Positions 46,471 through 55,657 of a stretch of 64,000 nucleotides of DNA are shown here, one piece after another. The translations under genes and the position numbers were made by a program. This stretch comes from Pseudorhodoplanes sinuspersici. GTDB taxonomy: Bacteria; Pseudomonadota; Alphaproteobacteria; Rhizobiales; Xanthobacteraceae. The notes below the pieces were generated by a model, which was given only the letters and a program-made list of their open reading frames with translations, ran no database searches and was not told where the DNA came from. The number at the start of each line of letters is the position of its first letter. Position 1 is the first letter of the stretch. Where the stretch lies: contig NZ_CP021112.1 of assembly GCF_002119765.1 (NCBI RefSeq), positions 1,792,501 to 1,856,500 on the forward strand, read 5' to 3'.

Positions 46471-47553
46471 CTAGCTGCTCAGCCCGCCGGCCAGCGTCGG
46501 GAAGTCGAGCGGCCGGAAGCCGTAATGCGACAGCCAGCGCATATCCGCTTCGAAGAACGGGCGCAGATCCGGCATGCCGTATTTCAGCATGGCAATGCGA
46601 TCGATGCCCATGCCCCAGGCAAAGCCCTGATATTCGTCGGGATCGATTCCGCAGTTGCGCAGCACATTCGGATGCACCATGCCGCAGCCGAGAATCTCAA
46701 GCCAATCCTCGCCTTCGCCGAAGCGGATCTCGTTTTTATCGCGCTTGCACTGAATATCGACTTCCAGCGACGGCTCGGTGAAAGGAAAGAACGACGGACG
46801 AAACCGCATCTTCACGGAATCGACTTCGAAGAAGGCTTTGCAGAATTCGGCGAGGATCCATTTCAGGTGACCGAGATGCGAGCCTTTGTCGATGACGAGG
46901 CCCTCGACCTGATGGAACATCGGTGTGTGGGTTTGGTCCGAATCCGATCGATAAGTGCGGCCCGGACAGATGACGCGAATCGGCGGCTTCTGCGACAGCA
47001 TCGTGCGCACCTGCACCGGCGATGTGTGCGTGCGCAGCAGCAGCCGTGAGCCGTCCGGCTTCGGATTGAAATAAAAGGTATCGTGCATTTCCCGCGCGGG
47101 ATGGCCTTCGGGAAAGTTCAACTTGGTGAAGTTGTAGTCGTCGGTCTCGACGTCGGGGCCTTCGGCGACGGCAAAGCCCATATCGGCGAAGATCGCCGTC
47201 AGTTCGTCGATCACCTGGCTGATCGGATGGATACGACCGGCCTCGGACGGGCTTTCGCGCAGCGGCAGCGTGACGTCGACGCTTTCGGTGTTGAGCCGCT
47301 GGTCGAGTGCGGCATTCTTCAGGGCATCGCGTCGTGCCAGCAGAGCGGCGTTCACCGCATCCTTCAGTCCGTTGATCAGCGGGCCCTGAACCTTGCGTTC
47401 GTCCGGCGTCATCGTGCCGAGCGTTTTCAACAGCGCCGAGACCGAACCGTTTTTGCCGAGTGCAGCAACGCGCACGGTTTCCAGCGCCGCCTCGTCGGAG
47501 GCTGCGGCGATGTCAGTCAATATCGACTGTTGAAGTTGCTCGATTTCGGACAT
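46471..47553 (-). CDS. pheS: phenylalanine-tRNA ligase alpha subunit
   Basis: PheS, the 360-residue catalytic subunit. The N-terminal coiled coil ([20 protein letters not shown]) binds tRNA. Class II motifs are visible: [19 protein letters not shown] and [12 protein letters not shown], then [29 protein letters not shown], and motif 3 in [18 protein letters not shown]. The ATG at 47553 matches family starts; an upstream frame to 47646 would run through a repeat. A palindromic repeat separates it from rplT. Confidence 0.98.
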   Translation of the reverse strand: MSEIEQLQQSILTDIAAASDEAALETVRVAALGKNGSVSALLKTLGTMTPDERKVQGPLINGLKDAVNAALLARRDALKNAALDQRLNTESVDVTLPLRESPSEAGRIHPISQVIDELTAIFADMGFAVAEGPDVETDDYNFTKLNFPEGHPAREMHDTFYFNPKPDGSRLLLRTHTSPVQVRTMLSQKPPIRVICPGRTYRSDSDQTHTPMFHQVEGLVIDKGSHLGHLKWILAEFCKAFFEVDSVKMRFRPSFFPFTEPSLEVDIQCKRDKNEIRFGEGEDWLEILGCGMVHPNVLRNCGIDPDEYQGFAWGMGIDRIAMLKYGMPDLRPFFEADMRWLSHYGFRPLDFPTLAGGLSS

Positions 47554-47570
47554 GACGAGACTCATTTCGC

Positions 47571-47664
47571 TCGTCATGGCCGGGCTTGTCCCGGCCATCC
47601 CGCTGAGGTGAGCAGAGTGCCCGCCTAAGCGGGATGCGCGGGTCAAGCCCGCGCATGACCAGAG
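47571..47664. repeat. palindromic repeat between rplT and pheS
   Basis: TCGTCATGGCCGGGCTTGTC with CCGGCCATCC, then GCGCGGGTCAAGCCCGCGCATGACC. Two hairpins, GGCCGGGCTTGTCCCGGCC and GCGCGGGTCAAGCCCGCGC, with outer ends GTCATG/CATGAC. A form common in Bradyrhizobium and Rhodopseudomonas. It may act as an internal attenuator of the rplT-pheS transcript. Confidence 0.8.
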
Positions 47665-47679
47665 TTTGACGTGAACAGC

Positions 47680-48045
47680 TTAAGCCGCAGCCGGCAGAGC
47701 GGCCTTGACCTTCTCGACGATGACCTGGAACGCCGCCGGCTCGCGGATCGCGAGATCCGACAGCACCTTGCGGTCGATTTCGAGGCCCGATTTGTTCAGC
47801 CCGTCGATGAACTGGCTGTAGTTCAGGCCGAACGGACGGACAGCGGCGTTCAGGCGCTGGATCCAGAGGGCGCGGAAGGTGCGCTTCCTTCGCTTGCGGT
47901 CGCGGAAGGCGTATTGGTTGGCCTTCTCCACCGCCTGCTTGGCGATGCGGATGGTGTTCTTGCGGCGGCCGTAAAAGCCCTTGGCGGCCTTCAGAACCTT
48001 TTTGTGCTTGGCGTGGGCGGTAACGCCCCGTTTGACGCGGGCCAT
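47680..48045 (-). CDS. rplT: 50S ribosomal protein L20
   Basis: Ribosomal protein L20, 121 residues, an early 23S rRNA-binding assembly protein. It starts [23 protein letters not shown] and contains [28 protein letters not shown], typical of the family, given here as two segments of one stretch. It follows rpmI by 55 bases. In some bacteria L20 represses its own operon by binding a leader structure; no such structure was resolved here. Confidence 0.99.
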   Translation of the reverse strand: MARVKRGVTAHAKHKKVLKAAKGFYGRRKNTIRIAKQAVEKANQYAFRDRKRRKRTFRALWIQRLNAAVRPFGLNYSQFIDGLNKSGLEIDRKVLSDLAIREPAAFQVIVEKVKAALPAAA

Positions 48046-48100
48046 GGCTGATCTCCTTTAAGCGAAAAGCAAATACGGAAGTTGCGAAGTGCCGCGGCGA

Positions 48101-48301
48101 TCAGCCGTTCGGCATCCAGTACTTCTTGATGTTGTCACCGTCGGTCTTGAACATGACCCGGGTGCCGCGAAGATTGCGGATTTGCTTGGTGGTTCGCTTG
48201 ATCATGCCGTGGCGCTTGCCGGCCTGGGCGGAAACGACTTTCCCAGAGCCGGTGATCTTGAAGCGCTTTTTGGCGCCTGACTTGGTCTTCAACTTGGGCA
48301 T
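48101..48301 (-). CDS. rpmI: 50S ribosomal protein L35
   Basis: Ribosomal protein L35, 66 residues, starting [20 protein letters not shown] and ending in [11 protein letters not shown]. The ATG at 48301 is preceded by GGAG; the longer frame to 48349 is rejected. It is the first gene of rpmI-rplT-pheS-orf-pheT. infC, usually placed just ahead of it, is 1.9 kb upstream on the same strand beyond two opposing genes. Confidence 0.98.
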   Translation of the reverse strand: MPKLKTKSGAKKRFKITGSGKVVSAQAGKRHGMIKRTTKQIRNLRGTRVMFKTDGDNIKKYWMPNG

Positions 48302-48582
48302 TTGGCTCTCCTGGTCCGGCCGGGCCCGCCCGTTCTGCCGATTTGGCAAAAGCCTAGCGTCCGCCGGAGATGGCTCGAAAAGACGAGCATTGCTGATTGA
48401 GCATTGTCGCTGCCACGGCAGCCCTTAATCAGCCGGGCGGCGAGCGGGGCGGTTTATGGCAGAGAAGGCCTGAAAAGACAACTGGCTTCTGGCGTTTGGC
48501 GACGGGGCCGAGACCTTGGAACCGACTGCGGCCTAGCTGGTTAAATCCGGCTACGGGGTTTGGGGCGTGCTGGAGAGTGGAT

Positions 48583-48966
48583 ATGGCCAAACCACGAAAT
48601 TTTGTTGCTGTCGCGCTGGCCGGTGGCCTTCTGGCTTCCGGATGGGCGGCTCCCGCCTTCAGTGCGGCGAAATATGACGGGAACTGGAGCGTTGTGGTGA
48701 TCACCGAGCGGGGTGATTGCGATCGCGCCTACCGCTACCCGGTCAGGGTGGTGAATGGCGCCATCCAATATACGAACGAGGCCGGCATCTCGATTACGGG
48801 CCGCGTCGACAGCGGCGGGCGGCTCCGCGCCAGCATTCGCCGCGGGCAACAGCGGGCGGACGGCAGCGGGCGTCTGAGCGCCACTGGCGGCGCCGGTGTT
48901 TGGAGCGGCAAGGACAATGTCAAGCAATGCAGCGGCCGCTGGGAAGCGGAGCGACGCGGCGGCTGA
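48583..48966 (+). CDS. small exported hypothetical protein
   Basis: A 127-residue protein with a signal peptide (FVAVALAGGLLASGWAAPAF, cleavage near SAAKYDG). The mature part, AAKYDGNWSVVVITERGDC ... AYRYPVRVVNGAIQ ... GVWSGKDNVKQCSGRWEAERR, has two cysteines and looks like a small beta-barrel resembling proteins common in Bradyrhizobiaceae with no known function. GGAGAGTGG lies before the ATG at 48583. It is divergent from rpmI. Confidence 0.78.
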   Translation: MAKPRNFVAVALAGGLLASGWAAPAFSAAKYDGNWSVVVITERGDCDRAYRYPVRVVNGAIQYTNEAGISITGRVDSGGRLRASIRRGQQRADGSGRLSATGGAGVWSGKDNVKQCSGRWEAERRGG

Positions 48967-49022
48967 GCCGCATGGCTGCCATCGCCTTGCGATGTCCAGG
49001 CGCGATAAACATATAATTTTGG

Positions 49023-49070
49023 TCCATCATTATCCGTGATGGACGCGGAATCGGTATAATAGAACCGATT
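49023..49070 (+). promoter_or_regulatory. two inverted repeats with an embedded TATAAT, upstream of a methyltransferase gene
   Basis: TCCATCA/TGATGGA (49023-49029 and 49037-49043) is followed by AATCGGT - TATAATAG - ACCGATT (49049-49055, 49064-49070, one A intervening). The second pair brackets a TATAAT box, so it could be an operator over a promoter. It lies about 150 bases before the start codon. No known regulator is assigned. Confidence 0.35.
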
Positions 49071-49220
49071 TCCCGCATTGTGTCGCAGGCGTGGCGATTG
49101 AGCCGCCCGCGATGCGATGTTAAGGTTTGTTCACCAACCCCCTTCGACACGCAGGTGACGCACGCCGTCCTTGGAGCGGCGTTTTTTGGCTTTTGCCACC
49201 GAAAGATTGGAGACCCCCGA

Positions 49221-50207
49221 ATGACGCAGCTGGCTTTTTCGACAATCAACGAGGCAAAGGCGAATTTCGATCACGTGTATGTCGAAAAGGACCCCCGGCA
49301 ATATTTCAACTATCTCGGCAGTCTCGACTACATCATTCCGCACCTGGCCCAGCCGATCTTCGAGCAATTGATTCGCGCGCGTGCAAAAACGCAGCGTGAG
49401 CCGGTCACGGTGCTCGATCTGGGCTCATCTTACGGCGTCAATGGCGCGCTGATGAAATACGCCCTCACCTATGACGCCTTGCGGGATCGTTACACCGCTC
49501 CGTCGCTGCAGGGCTTGTCGAGCGAAGAGATGCTGAAGCTTGATCGTGCTTTCTATCTGTCATGGCCGCGCGATCCGAATGTTCGGGTCGTTGGACTTGA
49601 TGTCTCGAAAAATGCCGTTCGCTATGCGCAGGAAAGTGGCACGATGGATATCGGCCTGTGCGCCGATCTCGAGGCCGATGACCCCTCGGCTGACATGGCG
49701 TCCGCGATCGCCGAAGCCGATATCATCGTTTCCACCGGCTGCGTCGGTTACGTCACGTCCAAAACATTCGATCGGGTCATGACGCTGGCCCGCAAAGGCC
49801 GCACGCCATGGGTGGCGTCGTTCGTGTTGCGGATGTTTCCCTACGACAAGATCGCAGCAACGCTTGGCCGATATGGGTTGGAGACGGAGAAATTCGAAGG
49901 CGCCTCCTTCGTGCAGCGGCGGTTCGCCGGTCGCGATGAAATGGAGGCAGCCGTCAAGGCGGTCGAGGAGCACGGGATCGACACGCGCGGGCATGAAACG
50001 GAAGGTGTCTATCACGCGGACCTGTTCGTGTCCCGTCCTCGCGCGGAAATCGAGCAGCTTCCGATTCAGAAATTGATCAGTGTTGTCAGTGGCGCCAACA
50101 AGCCTTGGACGATCGGCACCAACGTCCTTGGTCGCCATGGCCCCGGCGCGCGGCGGCGCGCGCGGGGAACAGCGAAAGCGCCGCTTACCTTGGCGCCAGG
50201 ATCATGA
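49221..50207 (+). CDS. class I SAM-dependent methyltransferase-like protein
   Basis: A 328-residue protein with a Rossmann methyltransferase core. Motif I is [17 protein letters not shown], the acidic residue that binds SAM ribose is in [14 protein letters not shown], and the later strand is [14 protein letters not shown] helical insertion (about 90-120) lies between motif I and the second strand. The ATG at 49221 has GGAG 8 nt upstream. The substrate is unknown; I do not recognise the subfamily. The tail is low-complexity ([15 protein letters not shown]), and its last 23 bases overlap the end of convergent infC. It is an interloper in the infC-rpmI region. Confidence 0.8.
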   Translation: MTQLAFSTINEAKANFDHVYVEKDPRQYFNYLGSLDYIIPHLAQPIFEQLIRARAKTQREPVTVLDLGSSYGVNGALMKYALTYDALRDRYTAPSLQGLSSEEMLKLDRAFYLSWPRDPNVRVVGLDVSKNAVRYAQESGTMDIGLCADLEADDPSADMASAIAEADIIVSTGCVGYVTSKTFDRVMTLARKGRTPWVASFVLRMFPYDKIAATLGRYGLETEKFEGASFVQRRFAGRDEMEAAVKAVEEHGIDTRGHETEGVYHADLFVSRPRAEIEQLPIQKLISVVSGANKPWTIGTNVLGRHGPGARRRARGTAKAPLTLAPGS

Positions 50208-50724
50208 TCATCTGACGGCCTTCGAACCGCGCATCCATCTCGACCTTGGCGAGCGGACCCAGATCGTCCTTCACGCGGTCGAGTAGCTTGGTGCCAAGCT
50301 CTTGGTGTGCCATCTCGCGGCCACGGAAGCGCAGCGTCACCTTGACCTTGTCGCCTTCTTCGAAGAACCGCTTCATCGCGCGCATCTTCACGTCGTAATC
50401 GTGGTCGTCGATCATCGGGCGGAGCTTGATCTCCTTGACCTCGACGATCTTCTGTTTCTTGCGCGCTTCCGCCGCTTTCTTCTGAGCCTGGAATTTGTAT
50501 TTGCCGTAGTCGAGAAGCTTGCAGACAGGCGGGTTCGCGTTCGGAGAAATCTCGACAAGGTCGAGTCCGGCTTCTGCTGCTTTTTCGAGTGCGGTCTGGA
50601 TGGGAACGGTGCCATGATTGGTACCGCCCTGGTCGATTAGCTGGACCTCTCGGTTGCGAATCTCCTCATTGACGCGCGGACCGTCCTTCTGAACGGGGGG
50701 CGCTGCCTTCATTGGACGACGAAT
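50185..50724 (-). CDS. infC: translation initiation factor IF-3, AUU start
   Basis: IF-3, 179 residues from the ATT at 50722-50724, promotes start-codon selection and subunit splitting. GGGAGA lies 7 nt before this ATT, and the reading ATT CGT CGT CCA ATG gives [20 protein letters not shown], like other rhizobial IF-3 proteins. The ATG at 50712 has no ribosome site. An AUU start is the known basis of IF-3 self-repression in E. coli. Family regions: [36 protein letters not shown], and [13 protein letters not shown]. The gene lies apart from rpmI-rplT. Confidence 0.95.
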   Translation of the reverse strand: MRRPMKAAPPVQKDGPRVNEEIRNREVQLIDQGGTNHGTVPIQTALEKAAEAGLDLVEISPNANPPVCKLLDYGKYKFQAQKKAAEARKKQKIVEVKEIKLRPMIDDHDYDVKMRAMKRFFEEGDKVKVTLRFRGREMAHQELGTKLLDRVKDDLGPLAKVEMDARFEGRQMIMILAPR

Positions 50725-50908
50725 GGAAAATCTCCCTGGCTGTTACTGTGCTGTCCGGAAAGAATGAGGGCGATTACGGCCAAGACCCGAAAACCTTGCC
50801 AGCGCCCCGAAACCGATCCGGCCGCCCCCAAGATCGGGACAAAAGAGGCACAAGTCAACGGCAACGCCGCCGAAAGCCTCCAAGATCCCGCGATTTTGAG
50901 CGAAATGA

Positions 50909-52180
50909 CTACGGCCGTGTTGCGTTTTTGGTCTGCGCTAGCCCGGAATAAAGCTGCAGCGTCAGGTCGCTGATGGTGGCCCGGTTGAAATGCTTAGTCA
51001 CCCATTGGCGGCCGCGCAAGCCAATGGCGTGATGTTGCGCTGGCGACATCGAAAACAGGCGGACGAGGCCCGCCGCCAGACCGGCATCGTCTCCCGAGGA
51101 AAAGCGCAAACCCGTCATCCGGTCTTCCGGAACGGTTGGCGGCGCCAAAACCACTTCTGGACCTGCGCCAAGATCAGACACGACCACCGGCCGTTCCATC
51201 GCCTGTCCTTCCAGAATGGCGCGCTGCAGGCCCTCTTGCTGTACCGCTGCGGAGACCACAACGGACGCGACCGCGTAGGATGCCGGCAGGTCGTCGACCG
51301 GCCCAATCAGCCGGACGACGCCGGCGAGGTCGTTGGCCAGGACTTCGTCCCACAGATCGCCAGTATAACGGCTGTGCCCTTCGTCCTCACCGACAAAGGC
51401 GAAAACGAAATCCTTCATGCCCATGTCTTTCAGGCGGCGGGCAGCGCGCACGGCGACATGATGGCCCTTCCGTCGCAGCATCCGTCCGACAACGAGAATC
51501 ACCTTGTCGCTTGCGGTGACGCCCATGATGCGGCGCATGGCATCGATGCGTTCGATGGAAACATTGGCCGGATTGAAAAGATCGTAATCGATGCTGGCGG
51601 GCACGACTTTGATCCTGTCGCACGGAACGTGATGGCGCTCGCTGATCAGTTCCGCGAGCTGATCGCTGACTGCGACGATCCTGTCGCCGCGCGCCATGAC
51701 ACTATTGTAGAAATGTTTCAGGGCGTTTTGCTCGCGGAAGCCCTTGTACCAAGTCGTCACGAACGGCGTGTTCGTCAGCTTCGCGGCGATATACGCGCTC
51801 CATGCCGGGGCCCGGCCATGGGCATGAATGACATCGCATTTGCGCTGACGCACCAGGCGGGAAATCACCGCAATATTGCGCGCCATCACGATCGGATTCT
51901 TGCTCGCCACGGCGGCATAGACGAGCTCGCCGCCCGCTTCGGCGAGCTGTGCCTCAAGACGGCCGCCGCGCGACATGACGATGGCACGATGACCGCCTTC
52001 GGTCAGGATGCGAACGAGATCGACAGCGCCCATTTCAGCGGCGCCTGCATGCAGCGTTGGGACGATGATCAGCACCGTCAGCGGCTGGCGCGATGCCGCA
52101 GCGCTGTTGTCTTGCATCGCGGCAGCTTCCGATTGCTCGATATAGATCGGTTTTTTTCGCGCGGCAGAACCGGAATTCAC
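50909..52180 (-). CDS. family 4 glycosyltransferase (GT-B fold)
   Basis: A 423-residue GT-B glycosyltransferase. The N-terminal domain starts LTVLIIVPTLHAGAAEMGAVDLVRIL and includes KCDVIHAHGRAPAWSAYIAAKL. The C-terminal donor domain has ILVVGRMLRRKGHHVAVRAA and the EGLQRAILEGQAMERPVVVSD segment with the family E-x7-E motif. Likely role: transfer of a sugar in surface polysaccharide or lipid-sugar synthesis. GTG 52180 (after GGGGACGAGC) is preferred; ATG 52120 is an alternative, and an open frame to 52426 is too long. It is divergent from a hydrolase gene and stands upstream of infC. Confidence 0.88.
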   Translation of the reverse strand: MNSGSAARKKPIYIEQSEAAAMQDNSAAASRQPLTVLIIVPTLHAGAAEMGAVDLVRILTEGGHRAIVMSRGGRLEAQLAEAGGELVYAAVASKNPIVMARNIAVISRLVRQRKCDVIHAHGRAPAWSAYIAAKLTNTPFVTTWYKGFREQNALKHFYNSVMARGDRIVAVSDQLAELISERHHVPCDRIKVVPASIDYDLFNPANVSIERIDAMRRIMGVTASDKVILVVGRMLRRKGHHVAVRAARRLKDMGMKDFVFAFVGEDEGHSRYTGDLWDEVLANDLAGVVRLIGPVDDLPASYAVASVVVSAAVQQEGLQRAILEGQAMERPVVVSDLGAGPEVVLAPPTVPEDRMTGLRFSSGDDAGLAAGLVRLFSMSPAQHHAIGLRGRQWVTKHFNRATISDLTLQLYSGLAQTKNATRP

Positions 52181-52377
52181 GCTCGTCCCCTTGCCCCCCG
52201 GTGCACGTGATGAACGAACACCGTGACGATTGCCCAGTCCTTCAAAAAAGGTGCATCCACCGGGCGGTAGCTGATAGGCCCTATTCAGCCGCGATGCAAA
52301 CCTGCCTCGCAGCCTGTATTCACAAGCTGGCAGGCTGCGTTCCAATTTAAGGCGAAAACAAGGATAGAGCGCTGACG

Positions 52378-53157
52378 ATGGCTGACAATGAAGTGACTGA
52401 GATCGAGGTCGGCGACGGCGATTCACGGCGGACCATTGCGGTCCGGCGGCGTGCCGGCAGCAAGCCAGGCCTGATCTGGCTGGGTGGGTTCAAGTCCGAT
52501 ATGAAGGGGACCAAAGCGGAAGCGCTCGATATTTGGGCCAAGGAGAACGGGCGAGCCTGCATTCGTTTCGATTATTCGGGGCATGGCGAATCGGGTGGAC
52601 AATTTTTCGACGGCACGATCGGAAAATGGCTCGACGAAAGCTGTAGCGTGTTCGAGCAATTCTGCGACGGCCCGACCATCGCGATCGGCTCGTCGATGGG
52701 CGGATGGATTTCGCTGCTGCTGGCGCAGCGATTGCGGTCGAAGAAACTGCGCAGCAATGCCGAGCTTGCGGGATTGGTGCTGATTGCGCCTGCGGTGGAC
52801 TTCACCGAAGTTCTGATGTGGCAGCGCTTCACGCCCGACATCAAGCGTCAATTGGAAGACAAGGGTTGTTGGGAGCGCCCGTCGGAATATTCTGCGGAAC
52901 CTTATCTCATCACCCGTCAACTCATTGAGGAAGGCCGCAATCATCTCCTGCTCGGCGGTCTGATCGAGACCGGTTGCCCGGTGCGCATTCTGCAAGGTGT
53001 GAAGGATGAAGACGTGCCGTGGGAACATGCGGTGTCGCTTGTCTCGCGCATCGCCCGCGACGATGTGGTGTTGACGCTGGTCAAGGACGGCGACCATCGC
53101 TTGTCGCGCCCGGAGGATATCGAGCGGATGCTGGCAGCCGTCGGCGAATTCAACTAG
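52378..53157 (+). CDS. alpha/beta hydrolase (ABHD10-like serine hydrolase)
   Basis: A 259-residue hydrolase. The nucleophile elbow is IGSSMGGWISLLLAQ, the acid lies in GVKDEDVPWEHA, and the histidine is in DGDHRLSRPEDIERM. The start KPGLIWLGGFKSDMKGTKAEAL carries the oxyanion region and resembles ABHD10-type thioesterases. A thioesterase or ester substrate is possible. In several rhizobia a similar gene lies close to infC (recalled from family knowledge). The enoyl-CoA hydratase gene follows after 65 bases on the same strand. Confidence 0.88.
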   Translation: MADNEVTEIEVGDGDSRRTIAVRRRAGSKPGLIWLGGFKSDMKGTKAEALDIWAKENGRACIRFDYSGHGESGGQFFDGTIGKWLDESCSVFEQFCDGPTIAIGSSMGGWISLLLAQRLRSKKLRSNAELAGLVLIAPAVDFTEVLMWQRFTPDIKRQLEDKGCWERPSEYSAEPYLITRQLIEEGRNHLLLGGLIETGCPVRILQGVKDEDVPWEHAVSLVSRIARDDVVLTLVKDGDHRLSRPEDIERMLAAVGEFN

Positions 53158-53222
53158 ACACATTCTTTTGAGGGCGGGCGCTTTTTCCTCCGCCCGCACT
53201 CGGGTATGGCAGGCGAGACACA

Positions 53223-53996
53223 ATGACCTATCAAACCATTCAAGTCGAAACCAACGGCAAGGTCGGTGTGATCCGGCTGAACAGGCCGCAGGCTTTGAAC
53301 GCGCTGAATTCGGAACTCGCGGGTGAGGTGGGGGAAGCCATTGCCGCGTTCGAGGCCGATGCCGGGATCGGGTGCATCGTGCTCACCGGTTCGGAGAAAG
53401 CTTTTGCCGCCGGTGCCGACATCAAGGAAATGGCCGGCAAGGACTACATGGATGCATTCTTCGGCAATTTCGCCGCTGACTGGAATGCTGCCGCGCGTGC
53501 GCGCAAGCCGGTGATCGCCGCGGTTGCGGGCTTCGCGCTTGGCGGTGGCTGCGAGCTTGCCATGCAATGTGACATGATCATCGCCGCCGACAATGCGAAA
53601 TTCGGTCAACCGGAAATCAAGCTCGGGATCATTCCCGGCATTGGCGGCACGCAGCGTCTGACGCGCGCGATCGGCAAGGCCAAGGCCATGGACATGATCC
53701 TGACCGGCCGGATGATGGATGCCACCGAAGCGGAGCGTTCCGGTCTCGTAGCGCGCGTCGTGCCGCTGGCCGATTTGATGAACGAAGCGATGAAGACGGC
53801 AAACACCATCGCGTCGATGTCGTTGCCGTCGGTGATGCTGGCGAAGGAAGCGGTCAATCGCGCGTTCGAGACGACATTGGCCGAAGGCGTGTTGTTCGAA
53901 AGCCGCGTCTTCCATTCGCTGTTCGCGACGGCCGATCAAAAGGAAGGCATGACCGCTTTCGTCGAAAAGCGCGCGGCGAAGTTCGAGAATAAGTAG
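53223..53996 (+). CDS. enoyl-CoA hydratase
   Basis: Crotonase-family hydratase of 257 residues that hydrates trans-2-enoyl-CoA in fatty-acid oxidation. It starts [20 protein letters not shown]; the oxyanion loop is [13 protein letters not shown]. The two catalytic glutamates are in [14 protein letters not shown] and [20 protein letters not shown]. The C-terminal [21 protein letters not shown] is standard. It probably works in beta-oxidation with enzymes encoded elsewhere. The ATG at 53223 follows GGCGAGAC. Confidence 0.96.
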   Translation: MTYQTIQVETNGKVGVIRLNRPQALNALNSELAGEVGEAIAAFEADAGIGCIVLTGSEKAFAAGADIKEMAGKDYMDAFFGNFAADWNAAARARKPVIAAVAGFALGGGCELAMQCDMIIAADNAKFGQPEIKLGIIPGIGGTQRLTRAIGKAKAMDMILTGRMMDATEAERSGLVARVVPLADLMNEAMKTANTIASMSLPSVMLAKEAVNRAFETTLAEGVLFESRVFHSLFATADQKEGMTAFVEKRAAKFENK

Positions 53997-54019
53997 TCGC
54001 TTCATCGGAAATTATCAGC

Positions 54020-54089
54020 CGCTCGTCCCCCGCGGAGGCGGGGACCCAGAGTTATTTGCTGGATTCCCGCCTTCGCAGGAATGAGCGGA
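54020..54089. repeat. REP composite after the enoyl-CoA hydratase gene
   Basis: CGCTCGTCCCCCGCGGAGGC then GGGGACCCAG, a short AT-rich spacer, CTGGATTCCCGCCTTCGCAG and GAATGAGCGGA. Two tandem hairpins in the same design as 13732-13802; separates convergent genes. Confidence 0.8.
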
Positions 54090-54117
54090 GATAGTGTTCT
54101 CTCTTGGTTAACGAGCG

Positions 54118-55545
54118 TTACTTCCTCACGCACACCACGCGAACGATCGCATTCTTGGCTGCTGCGATGTCGCTCTTGCCGATCGCTGGATAGACCCCCG
54201 CACCGTCGAGAAATTTGCGGATGCTGCTCGTTGGAATGAAAGACGGCTGATTGGCCGCGGCGATCATGCCGACGAATTGTCCTTGGCCGTCGAATGCACC
54301 ACCCCCGACAAAGCCGCGGATGGGCCGTGCATCCATCAGCACGCGCGATCCATCGACGCCGCGCAGTTTCGCATTCGCGCTGGTGACGTCGCGTGCGCCG
54401 GCCTGTGTTTCCGGTGCGGCAATGCCGAGCAATGTCAGGTCCGTGCTTTTCGGCGCGTCCGACGAAAAGCGAAGCGACTTCAGGTGATCTGCGCCGTTCA
54501 CCTGCAGCAGCGTGAGGTCGGTGGTCTTGTCATCGGCCAGACGATCGGCGCGGCCGAGGCCGGCAATCACGATGGTCTGGCAATCGCCGGCCAATTGGCG
54601 ATCGGTGACCACATGGCCCGATTGGGTGACGACGATACCGGAGCCGTATTGCACCTTGCGTGTTGCCGACGCCGTGGCGGCATCGCCGAACGGGATGAAA
54701 GCATTGGCCATAATATCGACCATGGGCAAAACGATGCCTTCCATCGCCTGATCGTAGAGGATGGTCAGCCCTCGCGCTTCATTGTCCTTCATGAAAACGC
54801 GGACATGGAATTTCTTCAGGCCCTGGAGGCCCGAGATCAGGAATGTGTTGCCTTGCACGGAGGTGAATTCGACGCGCCGCGACGTGGGCTTCTTCTTCAA
54901 GTCCTCGAACAATTCGTTGAGTGTCGCGCCGGCCATCTTCTCGCGAAAGGTCTCGATCTGGATCTCGCCGCGTGCGGATGACCAGCGCGTGCCGGTGGCG
55001 CCAAGCTCAGAGCGCGGAACGAGCTTGGACGGAATGCCGAGGCGCACGCCCGGCGTCGCATCATCTTCCACCAGACGCCAGCCGATATGGTCTTTCCTGT
55101 TGCGGGTCGCCGTTGCGAGGGCCTGACGCTGGTCCGGCGTGATGATGCCGGTCTCTTCGAACTTGTTGCGGTGCTGGAATGCCCGGACCGCGGCAATGGC
55201 GCGATCGCCGAAAGCCGGGTCAGCCGCGCCGGCAAGATCGCCTGACCAGATCAGGTCGGACTGGATTGCCAGCCGTTCGGCCACCGGCATCGCGGTGTAG
55301 GCCTCGCGCTGGTTCGGTGTCATGGCGGGCGCCGGCGGCTGCTCGCTGTTCCCTGATTTTTCGGACTTTTTGGCAGCTTTCTGGGGCGCTTTCTTCTTGG
55401 CTGCGGGTTTGGCGGGCGGCACAGGTGCCGCCTCAGGTCTGGCGGCGGGCTGCTGTTTTTGTTCAGCCTTGGGGGCTGTGTTTTGCCCCATTGCCTGCGA
55501 TATGAACGCAAGCGCGATCACGGTGGTCCATGCCGCAAAACGCAT
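54118..55545 (-). CDS. exported PG-binding / trypsin-like protein with degenerate catalytic triad
   Basis: A 475-residue exported protein. After the signal peptide comes a Pro/Ala/Lys-rich linker (about 25-75), then a peptidoglycan-binding-like helical segment (AFGDRAIAAVRAFQHRNKFEETG). Residues about 297-440 follow the trypsin/HtrA fold: GSGIVVTQSGHVVTDRQLAG, then TTDLTLLQVN, then GFVGGGAFDGQGQFVGMI. The expected His is Gln (VVTDRQ), and the expected GxSGG serine is Gly (GFVGGGAF), while the Asp343 position remains. It is probably a non-catalytic binding protein of the wall. ATG 55545 has GAGGG upstream. Confidence 0.8.
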   Translation of the reverse strand: MRFAAWTTVIALAFISQAMGQNTAPKAEQKQQPAARPEAAPVPPAKPAAKKKAPQKAAKKSEKSGNSEQPPAPAMTPNQREAYTAMPVAERLAIQSDLIWSGDLAGAADPAFGDRAIAAVRAFQHRNKFEETGIITPDQRQALATATRNRKDHIGWRLVEDDATPGVRLGIPSKLVPRSELGATGTRWSSARGEIQIETFREKMAGATLNELFEDLKKKPTSRRVEFTSVQGNTFLISGLQGLKKFHVRVFMKDNEARGLTILYDQAMEGIVLPMVDIMANAFIPFGDAATASATRKVQYGSGIVVTQSGHVVTDRQLAGDCQTIVIAGLGRADRLADDKTTDLTLLQVNGADHLKSLRFSSDAPKSTDLTLLGIAAPETQAGARDVTSANAKLRGVDGSRVLMDARPIRGFVGGGAFDGQGQFVGMIAAANQPSFIPTSSIRKFLDGAGVYPAIGKSDIAAAKNAIVRVVCVRK

Positions 55546-55657
55546 CTCTATACCCTCAGCCGCCCCGGCACAGGATGAACCGGCAATTTGCAATTACGCA
55601 AGACCTTGAAGGCAGCATCGCAGACAGGATGCCGCAAACGATGTGGAGGAACCGGCA

